In this document: positions 1-6,180 of the stretch, one piece after another | How positions within the stretch are numbered: position 1 is the stretch's first letter | Layout: every line of letters begins with the position of its first letter | DNA from: Acidobacteriota bacterium | GTDB taxonomy: Bacteria; Acidobacteriota; Blastocatellia; Pyrinomonadales; Pyrinomonadaceae | DNA length: 13,617 nt | Assembly (NCBI GenBank): GCA_023436495.1 | Contig: JAEZIT010000025.1 | Coordinates: 1 to 13,617, forward strand | Direction of reading: 5' to 3' | Notes under the pieces: model-generated | The model's input: the letters and a program-made list of their open reading frames with translations, nothing else | The model's database searches: none | What the model was told of the DNA's origin: nothing | Translations under genes and position numbers: made by a program

Positions 1-368
1 TTCAGGCGCTTCGCGATCAGGAGCTGACGATCTACGGCGACGGCAGCCAAACGCGTTCGTTTTGTTATGTAAGCGATCTTGTCGACGGGATGATCCGCCT
101 GATGAACACAGAGATCGACGATATTCACATGCCTGTAAACATCGGCAATCCAGGCGAATTCACGATGAAGGAATTAGCAGACGAGGTCGGCCGAGCGACC
201 GGAAAAGATATAAAGATCAAGCATTTTCCTCTGCCGCAAGACGACCCGAAACAACGTCAGCCAAATATTGACCGTGCCCGCCGCCTGCTCGGCTGGGAAC
301 CGACGGTGCCGCTGGCAGCAGGGCTTGAAAAAACAGTTGCGTATTTTAGAACCGCTATTCAAAATTGA
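1..368 (+). CDS. UDP-glucuronate decarboxylase, C-terminal part (partial, left edge)
   Basis: This is the last 121 residues of an extended SDR-family NAD-dependent sugar-nucleotide enzyme, cut by the left edge of the window; the reading frame begins at base 3. The segment GDGSQTRSFCYVSDLVDG near the start of the visible part, and the later PLPQDDPKQRQPNI followed by AR-LLGWEPTVPL, are the substrate-binding C-terminal signature of UDP-glucuronate decarboxylase (UXS), which converts UDP-glucuronate to UDP-xylose in the cytoplasm. The Rossmann fold and the YxxxK catalytic pair lie outside the window, so activity cannot be judged. The stop is followed after only 9 bases by the next sugar-nucleotide gene, which implies one operon for surface-glycan precursor supply. 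UDP-glucose dehydratase relatives share parts of this signature, but the PQDDPKQRQP block favours UXS. Confidence 0.88.
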   Translation, partial: QALRDQELTIYGDGSQTRSFCYVSDLVDGMIRLMNTEIDDIHMPVNIGNPGEFTMKELADEVGRATGKDIKIKHFPLPQDDPKQRQPNIDRARRLLGWEPTVPLAAGLEKTVAYFRTAIQN

Positions 369-377
369 TCAATTAAT

Positions 378-1370
378 ATGAAAATCCTTATCACAGGCGG
401 AGCCGGATTTGTCGGCTCACACCTCGCTGACAAACTTATCGCCGAAGGACATGAAATAACTGTCATAGACAACCTCTCTACCGGACGATACTCGAACGTC
501 GAACACCTCGAGGGCAAGAAGAACTTCCGCCTTATTATCGACACGGTTCTCAACGACAAGCTGATGGAACACCTTGTCCGAGAGACCGATCGCGTTTACC
601 ACATGGCAAGCGCGGTGGGTGTCCGGCTGATCATGGAACAGCCGGTGAAGACGATCGAGACTATCTTTCATGGCACCGACATCATCCTTAAATTCTGTTC
701 ACGTTACCGCAAACCCGTATTGATCCCAAGCACGTCTGAGGTTTACGGCAAAGGCGTTTCCGTGCCGTTCAAGGAAGAAGACGACCTGCTGACCGGTGCT
801 ACCGACAAACATCGCTGGGCTTATGCGTGTGCGAAAACGCTGGACGAATTTCTGGCCTTGGCACATTGGAAGGAGACGAGGCTTCCTGTCGTCGTTGTGC
901 GTTTGTTCAATACCGTCGGGCCGCGGCAAACGGGCCAATACGGAATGGTGGTACCGAGGTTTGTCCATGCTGCCATGCGGAATGAAGCGATCGAGGTCCA
1001 CGGCGACGGTACGCAGTCACGTTGTTTTGGCCACGTCAGCGACATCGTCGAAGGCTTGTCTAAACTGCTCGACACACCGACTTGCTTCGGCCAGGTGATC
1101 AATCTCGGAAACAGCGAAGAAACTACGATCCGCGGCCTCGCCGAAAAAGCGATCGAGTTGACCGGAAGCTCCAGCGAAATTCGCTACATTCCATATGAAG
1201 AGGCCTACGGAGAGGGTTTTGAGGACATGCGTCGCCGGGTGCCCAGCCTGGAAAAGGCTCGCCGGCTTATCGGCTACCAGCCAACCCGAAGCCTGTCCGA
1301 CATCATCAATGATGTTGCCGCGGAATTTAACAAAGATATCCCGGACACGAAATTCAATGTTCAAGGCTGA
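378..1370 (+). CDS. NAD-dependent nucleotide-sugar epimerase/dehydratase (extended SDR)
   Basis: This 330-residue cytoplasmic enzyme is of full length for the extended SDR family. The N-terminal Rossmann motif TGGAGFVGSHL (glycines 7, 10, 13) binds NAD. STSEVYG (Thr119/Ser120) and Tyr149-x3-Lys153 in YACAK form the catalytic triad. HGDGTQSRCFGHVSDIVEG and GFEDMRRRVPS are the C-terminal substrate-binding blocks. The family includes UDP-glucose/UDP-glucuronate 4-epimerases, 4,6-dehydratases and decarboxylases. The GFEDM-RRVP block is typical of GalE-like bacterial enzymes of unsettled specificity, so I do not assign a substrate. It follows the UXS gene after 9 bases with no Shine-Dalgarno sequence, suggesting translation after the upstream gene, and its end overlaps the next gene by 14 bases. 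The pair probably makes two activated sugars for exopolysaccharide or O-antigen. Confidence 0.9.
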   Translation: MKILITGGAGFVGSHLADKLIAEGHEITVIDNLSTGRYSNVEHLEGKKNFRLIIDTVLNDKLMEHLVRETDRVYHMASAVGVRLIMEQPVKTIETIFHGTDIILKFCSRYRKPVLIPSTSEVYGKGVSVPFKEEDDLLTGATDKHRWAYACAKTLDEFLALAHWKETRLPVVVVRLFNTVGPRQTGQYGMVVPRFVHAAMRNEAIEVHGDGTQSRCFGHVSDIVEGLSKLLDTPTCFGQVINLGNSEETTIRGLAEKAIELTGSSSEIRYIPYEEAYGEGFEDMRRRVPSLEKARRLIGYQPTRSLSDIINDVAAEFNKDIPDTKFNVQG

Positions 1371-2001
1371 TTTTAAGACGTTCGCCGGAATGGCTCTGGC
1401 AGTGGTTCTCCTATTCGCCGCGGCCGCTGCTCCTGCATTTGCACAAAGCACTGGCGGGGTGAAAGGGAAGGTCCGAAACCGCGACGGCAAAGGCATTGCC
1501 AATGCGACGATCACGGCCCGAAAGAAGGGAGAAGACGTGCGGTCCGCAATGTCCGATTCGAAGGGCAACTTCGTGCTCCAGGGCCTCGACGGCGGTTATT
1601 ATAACCTCGTATTCGAAGCAAAAGGCTACGGTTCGGGAGTTCTCTACAATATCGAAGTAAAGAACAAAAAGATCAGCGACCTCGGCGATCGCCTCGTCCT
1701 CGGTGTCGATCAGGGAACGCTCGTCATCATTCGCGGCAGCGTATTCTACAAGGAAGGAACGAGCCTTACGGGTGCGAAGGTCGAGCTGGAGAAGATCAAC
1801 GCCGACGGTTCCACGCAACGGATCGACAGCACGACAACTACTTCTACCGGAGAATTTACATTTCGCCAACCGGAGGGAGCCGCTAAATTTCGTGTGAAGG
1901 CTTCGTTCAAAGGGGTTAGCGGGACAAAGGAGATCGAAGTAGATTCCGCTGCGATATACCGGCTTGCCATAAGCCTGGATATTTCACGCAGCGAAAAATA
2001 G
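1357..2001 (+). CDS. Exported carboxypeptidase-regulatory-like (Ig-like) repeat protein
   Basis: This is a 214-residue secreted protein. The chosen ATG gives a classic signal peptide: MFKADFK (two lysines), a hydrophobic core rich in Ala/Val/Leu, and a probable cleavage after Ala29 in AFA|QS. A later ATG at 1390 would lose the basic n-region, and a further upstream ATG would run far into the previous gene, so 1357 is preferred. The mature part has two beta-sandwich repeats of the carboxypeptidase-D regulatory type. The first, about residues 33-110, includes GVKGKVRNRDGKGIANATIT and a DSKGNFVLQGLDGGYYNL turn. The second, about 115-205, includes RGSVFYKEG, GAKVELE and STGEFTFRQPEG. Such domains are common in secreted acidobacterial proteins, but the function of this one is unknown. 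The 14-base overlap with the upstream epimerase gene places it in the same operon, and a strong terminator follows. Confidence 0.85.
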   Translation: MFKADFKTFAGMALAVVLLFAAAAAPAFAQSTGGVKGKVRNRDGKGIANATITARKKGEDVRSAMSDSKGNFVLQGLDGGYYNLVFEAKGYGSGVLYNIEVKNKKISDLGDRLVLGVDQGTLVIIRGSVFYKEGTSLTGAKVELEKINADGSTQRIDSTTTTSTGEFTFRQPEGAAKFRVKASFKGVSGTKEIEVDSAAIYRLAISLDISRSEK

Positions 2002-2016
2002 AGGCCGCTAAATTGA

Positions 2017-2057
2017 AAAAGGCACAGCATGGTAATGAAATGCCTGCTGTGCCTTTT
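2017..2057. terminator. Bidirectional intrinsic terminator between convergent genes
   Basis: The arms AAAAGGCACAGCA (2017-2029) and TGCTGTGCCTTTT (2045-2057) pair perfectly over 13 bases around a 15-base loop. An A-run lies on the left flank and a T-run on the right, so the hairpin can work in both directions. It sits between the end of the plus-strand regulatory-repeat gene (2001) and the end of the minus-strand DUF6941-like gene (2070), exactly where both transcripts should stop. Confidence 0.88.
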
Positions 2058-2069
2058 CGCAGTTATTGA

Positions 2070-2507
2070 TCAGTTGATGGTTTCGGAGATCTCTTCGGCC
2101 GGATGCATCGTCGGCATGCTGCCGGCATCCGCGACGATCAGGGGCACTTCGTCGAGCAGCATCGTGTCCGCAATTGTCTGTACCCAATAGGTTCCCGGCG
2201 TCGGGAACACAACGTTCACAAAAAAGCTCACATTATCGGTAAATCCGCCCGGCGTAAGGTCGATCGCGGTCGGCTGTGACGTTACGACCAGATTCGTCTT
2301 GTCCGGAGCGAGGATCCGAACCTCTGTCTCGTGGCTGCCTTCGCCTCGCCAATGATTGATCACCGCGAACTTGATAAGCGAAACCGGCAGTTTCTCGACC
2401 ATGATGTTCTGGAATATTCCCATCAGCGATATCTTGTTGCCCATTTCAATGCGGACGTCGTCGCATAAGAGGGTATATTCAAGCTTCAAATTTTGAGGTG
2501 TTATCAT
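2070..2507 (-). CDS. DUF6941-like small protein of unknown function
   Basis: This is a 145-residue soluble protein with no signal peptide or membrane segment. The N-terminal LEYTLLCDDVRIEMGNKISL, then MGIFQNI and the later PGTYWVQTIAD, resemble the short DUF6941 family as I remember it (LLCDDVR...GK.SL.G.F..I, then a beta-rich body). The family name is a recollection and should be checked by a profile search; no biochemical role is known to me. I chose the ATG at 2507 because AGGA lies 6 bases before it, the proper place for ribosome binding. An in-frame GTG at 2534 would add nine residues (MKTAETGHQ) that look unlike the rest and has no comparable site. The gene is monocistronic, diverges from the coiled-coil gene at 2756, and ends at the shared terminator. 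Confidence 0.72.
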   Translation of the reverse strand: MITPQNLKLEYTLLCDDVRIEMGNKISLMGIFQNIMVEKLPVSLIKFAVINHWRGEGSHETEVRILAPDKTNLVVTSQPTAIDLTPGGFTDNVSFFVNVVFPTPGTYWVQTIADTMLLDEVPLIVADAGSMPTMHPAEEISETIN

Positions 2508-2637
2508 TTGATGTCCTGTTTCGGCCGTTTTCACTAGAAAGTCGTAATTCCCGCATTATTTCAGCGGCTGGCTCGACCGCATTCGTATTTGGATGCGTAA
2601 CCTCGATTTTTGCTTTTCCTTATGGAGAGGTCAAGAG

Positions 2638-2643
2638 TATAAT
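2638..2643 (+). promoter_or_regulatory. Probable -10 box (TATAAT) for the coiled-coil gene
   Basis: A perfect TATAAT lies in the 248-base divergent intergenic region (2508-2755). The best -35 at 17-base spacing, TTTCCT (2615-2620), matches TTGACA at only three positions, so the promoter would be weak or need an activator. Initiation near 2650 would give a leader of about 105 bases before the ATG at 2756. Confidence 0.45.
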
Positions 2644-2689
2644 TGTGAATTAGCTTTTGAAATTGAATTTCCTGTTCGCAGAACCAATG

Positions 2690-2709
2690 CGGCCGTCGTC
2701 GGCCGTTTT
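2690..2709 (+). promoter_or_regulatory. GC-rich hairpin plus TTTT in the leader (possible attenuator)
   Basis: Two copies of the self-complementary CGGCCG (2690-2695 and 2700-2705) flank a TCGT loop and are followed at once by TTTT. In the predicted leader of the coiled-coil gene this has the shape of a weak intrinsic terminator, so some transcripts could end before the gene. The T-run is short, and hairpin formation is inferred from complementarity only. Confidence 0.35.
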
Positions 2710-2730
2710 GCGTGATGCGTTTCGATTTCA

Positions 2731-2743
2731 GTGCTGTCAGCAC
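2731..2743. repeat. 13-base dyad (GTGCTG / CAGCAC) before the ribosome binding site
   Basis: GTGCTG and CAGCAC are perfect inverted 6-mers around a single central T. The dyad ends one base before the purine-rich ribosome binding site AAGGGGA (2745-2751). It could be an operator or a small RNA hairpin (GTGC stem, five-base loop) that limits access to the ribosome site. A chance dyad of this size is not excluded. Confidence 0.35.
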
Positions 2744-2755
2744 CAAGGGGACGTA

Positions 2756-3013
2756 ATGCTTTTGTACGCTTTGATCTGTTTGTGTCTGGCTCTGCTGGGG
2801 GTTGCAGGGCTGCAGTTCCTCTATATGTTCTACATCGAGAGGCTGGACCGGGAGCGAAAGAAACGGCTTCATGAATTAGAGGTCAGATGCCGTAATTTGA
2901 CCGCACGCCTAGAGGAGGCCGAACAGCGGATCGCTCGCCAACAGGACCTGATCAACGAATTTTATGAGGAATCCGGCGAAGAAGTTTGGGCGGACGTGAT
3001 CGACGAACATTAA
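2756..3013 (+). CDS. Small membrane-anchored coiled-coil protein
   Basis: This 85-residue protein has one N-terminal membrane segment (about residues 3-24, LYALICLCLALLGVAGLQFL) followed by a highly charged helix (about 27-75: RLDRERKKRLHELEVRCRNL, then RLEEAEQRIARQQDLI) with heptad-like spacing, and an acidic tail. It should sit in the inner membrane with a cytoplasmic coiled coil, because the positive charges follow the membrane helix. I do not recognise a family. The ATG at 2756 is chosen over one at 2657 because AAGGGGA (2745-2751) is an excellent ribosome binding site and the 33 extra residues of the longer form look non-coding. Its stop codon overlaps that of the convergent Smr gene. 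Confidence 0.7.
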   Translation: MLLYALICLCLALLGVAGLQFLYMFYIERLDRERKKRLHELEVRCRNLTARLEEAEQRIARQQDLINEFYEESGEEVWADVIDEH

Positions 3014-3315
3014 GTGCCCTGCTCGAATTCCACTATCGTTGCTCCTGAGCCGCCTGAAAATTCCGGGGCATTCTTGAACGATCTTACGAAGTCCGTTTCG
3101 GAAAGAACCTTTCGGACGATCTCGCGTTGGACCCCGATCCCTTTCCCGTGGATCAGCCTCACGACCGTGAACCCTTTTGCCCGTGCTTCGCCAAGATACG
3201 CCCGCACAACGTCACGAATATCCTTCGGCTCGAATGAATGGAGGTCGATCGAATCTGTAATTTCAAGATCGACCGTTTCCGGGTACGGGCTGTTTTCCAG
3301 GTTTTCTTCGATCAT
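3010..3315 (-). CDS. Stand-alone Smr (MutS2 C-terminal-like) domain protein
   Basis: This 101-residue protein is an Smr domain with a short acidic N-terminus. The hallmarks are Asp24-Leu-His in SIDLHSFEP, the HGKGIG loop (residues 56-61, the TGxG-type motif) and the C-terminal FSGGSGATIVEF strand. Smr domains are nucleases or nucleic-acid binders found at the end of MutS2 and alone in small proteins; here the DLH and HGKG residues are intact, so nuclease activity is possible but not shown. It is the last gene of a minus-strand operon: its ATG shares ATGA (3312-3315) with the stop of the SH3 lipoprotein gene, so translation is probably coupled. It ends tail to tail with the coiled-coil gene, sharing TTAA. 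Confidence 0.88.
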   Translation of the reverse strand: MIEENLENSPYPETVDLEITDSIDLHSFEPKDIRDVVRAYLGEARAKGFTVVRLIHGKGIGVQREIVRKVLSETDFVRSFKNAPEFSGGSGATIVEFEQGT

Positions 3316-4454
3316 TTCGTCTTTGTGATCTGATACTGGGCAATGTCTTCCGGCGGAGTCACCTTCAAACGGCTCTTGTCGCGGAAAACGACGAACCGCT
3401 TCTCGTCCATCCTGCCATCAGCGGTGCGAAGCTTAAGCGTAAATGTCTTATTATCGCCGGTCCCTTCGACCTTTAGCGGCAGTTTCCCCCAAAGCTCCGT
3501 CGGCGACCGCCATGCCGTGTAATAGTTCTGGTCGTATTTATCGAACGCCAACACTTGTACCGCGTCAAAATCCGGTTCGACGCCGTCGATCGCCTTTACC
3601 ACATTCGAGCGCGTAAGTACGACCCAGTTTCCGGGTGTTGTGGCACGCGTCGTCGTGCTGGATTTATCGGCGGCATCCGTATCTAAACGCTGCCAGGCAA
3701 CAAACTTGCGATTGTTCTGCTGGTAGAAGACGATGTCGGTCGGCACCTGAAGCTCGACCTGTCTTCCGAACAGCCATCCTGCCGGGGCCGGAGATACCGA
3801 ACGGTCAAGGCGTACCAGATACCAAACATCGTAAGTTTCATCGAGTTTGGCCGGTTCGCCCGCGACCTTTGCAGCTTCTATCTCTTCGTTCTTGGTCGTC
3901 CTTGACGCCTTCTCGGCTCCGGACGCTGAATCGTCTACGTCGGAAACGTCCTCCTTTGGGACGAATTTCCAATCCATCACCTCGAAGTTCGAACCATTAG
4001 CAAGTTTGAAAAGCACCGTTTCAGGGCTGATATCCGGAGCCGCACGCAGATTTGAAGCTGCCCGAAGCTGTCCGGTCGCCTGTGCGGGCTGGTCCCTGAA
4101 CTGTTCGGCGAGTTTCTGCGAACTCTCCAGGACCTCGCTCGTTATCACATTCTGGGCCTCGATCCAGCCTTCGGTCTCGGCTTCGTCGTGTGCCCGGACA
4201 CGCAGCCATTGGACCTTTTCGAATTCGATACGGTCGAGCACGTCCAGTTGATCGCCGCGTTTGACCTCAAGCAGGTCGGCAGCAACTACCGCATACGACG
4301 TGCGGATCTGCGCGGTCTTTGCGATGACCGTTGCCGTATCGCTAAGCCCTACGATGTCCGAAAAGCTGCCTAAGGTCTGATCGATCAGCCCGCAGCCGGT
4401 TTGGCTGAAAACCGCGGCAATAATGAGCGTAAATGTCAGGAATTTTGTCTTCAT
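3312..4454 (-). CDS. SH3-domain envelope lipoprotein
   Basis: This is a 380-residue exported protein. The start gives a lipoprotein-type signal: MKTKF, a hydrophobic stretch LTFTLIIAAVF, then SQTGC with Cys21 as the likely lipidated residue. Gln at -3 is not the usual Leu, so the lipobox is atypical. About residues 43-105 form an SH3-like domain (AKTAQIRTSYAVVAADLLEV, WLRVRA, GWIEAQNV). A second, longer one covers about 130-245 (LRAASNLRAAPDISPETVL, VWYLVRL, GWLFGRQVEL) and carries an acidic, alanine-rich insertion near 170-205. The C-terminal 130 residues are beta-rich and unrecognised. Bacterial SH3 domains usually bind peptidoglycan peptides. The gene is joined by 4-base ATGA overlaps to the peptidase gene upstream and the Smr gene downstream, so the three are probably made together. 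Confidence 0.8.
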   Translation of the reverse strand: MKTKFLTFTLIIAAVFSQTGCGLIDQTLGSFSDIVGLSDTATVIAKTAQIRTSYAVVAADLLEVKRGDQLDVLDRIEFEKVQWLRVRAHDEAETEGWIEAQNVITSEVLESSQKLAEQFRDQPAQATGQLRAASNLRAAPDISPETVLFKLANGSNFEVMDWKFVPKEDVSDVDDSASGAEKASRTTKNEEIEAAKVAGEPAKLDETYDVWYLVRLDRSVSPAPAGWLFGRQVELQVPTDIVFYQQNNRKFVAWQRLDTDAADKSSTTTRATTPGNWVVLTRSNVVKAIDGVEPDFDAVQVLAFDKYDQNYYTAWRSPTELWGKLPLKVEGTGDNKTFTLKLRTADGRMDEKRFVVFRDKSRLKVTPPEDIAQYQITKTK

Positions 4455-5911
4455 CTGGTAACGGAGGATGACTTTCGCCAGCTATTATAACCCAATTTGT
4501 CCAATATATCCTTTTGCCGGCCGTTCGGTTTCTCGACAACGCTGAGTGAAACGACGGAATTCCGGCTGGTCGAACGAATGCCTGCACTGAGAAGCCGTTC
4601 GTCCCAATCTATCGCGTTGCCGGCCGTAATATACCGGTCAACGATCGGGACCAACTCACCCCGATCGCGTAGAATTCCCAGCACGGCTTCGTTGCCGTCC
4701 GCCCTTTTTGCGTTGCTGTATTTGGCGAAAATTTCCCTGAAAATATCGGCGATCGATCGCTTCCCTTTCGATTGGCGAAGCATTTCGACGTCGATCAGGA
4801 ACGCGACAAGCATTCCGCGAGCATACACCCGCGTATTCGAACCGCTCCATCTTTCCTTTGATGCGTCGATCAGCGATTTATTTGCGTTTGAAGCTATATC
4901 GATGTTGTACGCCCGCGACAGTGTGTCGAGGAGGTCCGTGAATCTTATCTGCCCCGAATGTACGCCCGACCTAAGGGCGTAGTGCAGCGTAAACCCTTCG
5001 TAAAACCAATCGTAGCTACCGCTTAAGTTGAGGGCGTTGGGTATCCAAAGGTGAAATATCTCGTGCCTGAACTGTTCGTGCAGACGCTGAAGCGAACGTG
5101 TTCTGAAAGGCATGTCGGACGAGAGGATCGTGACGGTCGAACCGCGTGTATCGGCCTCCCATTCGCCATGCGGCGTTGTGACCGGAAATTTCGTGATGAA
5201 AACTGAGACCGGTTCGCTCGGTGCTGAACCGAATAGGCTGCGGTAATTCTCGAATATCTCCTTCGCCATCGCTGCAGCTTCTGCATCGGAGAAAAGCCAT
5301 TCGCCCGATATCACGAGCCTGATCGGTGAATCGACCGCACGAAGCCCTTTCCCCGCAAATATCACGGCCTTTTCAATGTTTGGCACATTTTGCGTGCCTG
5401 TGCCGGATGTGCCAAAGATGTGCCAGCCTTCGGGAACCACGACGCTGACCCTTCCCCGTTTTTCGTCAGAATAGATCTGGGGAAGAATGTCGTCGAGCAT
5501 CAGCAGGGCCTCAGTCCGGTTCACCCATGAAGAATGTGCAGCCGCCGTCCTTTTTTCGGGAATGCCTGCCGGCCGTTTATAGCTCCAACCGGCAATTTCG
5601 CGTTCGGCGAGGATCTCTGCCGGATCGAGGCGTTTGAATGGGATCTCTAAACCCTTTGAATCGAAAAGTTTGATGTCGGTCGGAGCAGCGATCTTATTGC
5701 CTGCGAATTCCTTCAGGAACGACAGGTTTCGGGGATTTTTCCTCGTTTCGGGATTAGGAAACCGGCCTTCCACTGCGATGATTGGCGACGTTTCCGCATT
5801 CGAAACTGTGACGGTTGCCTCAACCTCCTGCGAGACTGCGATCCCCGAAAATGCAAAAATGATCGAAAATATTGCAGGAAATACGCGTAACTCTATAAAG
5901 GGTTTTGACAT
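4451..5911 (-). CDS. Secreted gluzincin metallopeptidase (M61/M1-like)
   Basis: This 486-residue protein has an N-terminal signal peptide (FIELRVFPAIFSIIFAFSG, cleavage probably in AVS|QE). The zinc site is His283-Glu284-x2-His287 (HEIFHLW) with Glu305 in DWFYEGFT as third ligand, 17 residues after the second His. This is the gluzincin arrangement of families M1 and M61, and the W-xx-EGF context resembles M61 glycyl aminopeptidases. No C-terminal PDZ domain of the usual M61 type is visible, so this is a divergent relative acting outside the cytoplasmic membrane on an unknown substrate. I chose the ATG at 5911, which begins a clean signal peptide; an in-frame TTG at 5974 adds 21 polar residues. 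No Shine-Dalgarno sequence is seen. The stop overlaps the start of the SH3 lipoprotein gene by ATGA. Confidence 0.78.
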   Translation of the reverse strand: MSKPFIELRVFPAIFSIIFAFSGIAVSQEVEATVTVSNAETSPIIAVEGRFPNPETRKNPRNLSFLKEFAGNKIAAPTDIKLFDSKGLEIPFKRLDPAEILAEREIAGWSYKRPAGIPEKRTAAAHSSWVNRTEALLMLDDILPQIYSDEKRGRVSVVVPEGWHIFGTSGTGTQNVPNIEKAVIFAGKGLRAVDSPIRLVISGEWLFSDAEAAAMAKEIFENYRSLFGSAPSEPVSVFITKFPVTTPHGEWEADTRGSTVTILSSDMPFRTRSLQRLHEQFRHEIFHLWIPNALNLSGSYDWFYEGFTLHYALRSGVHSGQIRFTDLLDTLSRAYNIDIASNANKSLIDASKERWSGSNTRVYARGMLVAFLIDVEMLRQSKGKRSIADIFREIFAKYSNAKRADGNEAVLGILRDRGELVPIVDRYITAGNAIDWDERLLSAGIRSTSRNSVVSLSVVEKPNGRQKDILDKLGYNSWRKSSSVTR

Positions 5912-5988
5912 CAAAATATAAGCGGAACTAAAATAGCAATTTGCTCGTAGTCGATTTGAGGCTCCCTTCTTCAAGGATAGAGAATATT

Positions 5989-6066
5989 ATGAGTCTGATC
6001 AAAATCATAATTTATGCGATGGCTTTCCTGTTAAGCCTTCTGTTTTTGGGGAGATTCTTCTTTTAG
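5989..6066 (+). CDS. Possible 25-residue hydrophobic peptide
   Basis: An ATG at 5989 opens a 25-codon frame encoding a short basic start (MSLIK) and then an almost wholly hydrophobic helix ending GRFFF. It looks like a single-pass membrane micropeptide. AAGGA (5973-5977) precedes it, but at 11 bases, farther than ideal. It lies between the divergent peptidase operon and purH, and a terminator-like hairpin follows 80 bases later. Frames this short arise easily by chance, so this is only a candidate. Confidence 0.25.
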   Translation: MSLIKIIIYAMAFLLSLLFLGRFFF

Positions 6067-6146
6067 ATCGAACGCTGCGGCATTTTCTGATAATCAAGAG
6101 AACCAGCCGTGGCTTGGGCTTTTGTCCGTATCGATATGAATCAGAT

Positions 6147-6172
6147 AAAGCGGTCATAACGGCCGCTTTTTT
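6147..6172 (+). terminator. Hairpin with T-run abutting the purH start
   Basis: AAAGCGGTC (6147-6155) pairs with GGCCGCTTT (6161-6169) with one G.T pair, around an ATAAC loop, and six Ts follow (6167-6172). This is the form of an intrinsic terminator on the plus strand. It ends only 8 bases before the purH ATG at 6181. It could end transcription entering from upstream, or act as an attenuator in a purH leader. Apart from the possible peptide at 5989, I see nothing else coding in 5912-6180. Confidence 0.6.
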
Positions 6173-6180
6173 ACTTTGCA

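Noticed and set aside
1017..1568. Minus-strand open frame of 183 codons spanning the epimerase and repeat-protein genes
   Set aside because: It runs antisense across two well-supported genes and lacks any known motif.
2657..2755. Longer start for the coiled-coil protein
   Set aside because: The extra residues are not membrane- or coiled-coil-like, contain the leader hairpin, and the ATG at 2756 has a far better ribosome site.
5912..5974. TTG start extending the metallopeptidase by 21 residues
   Set aside because: It would place polar residues before a good signal peptide.
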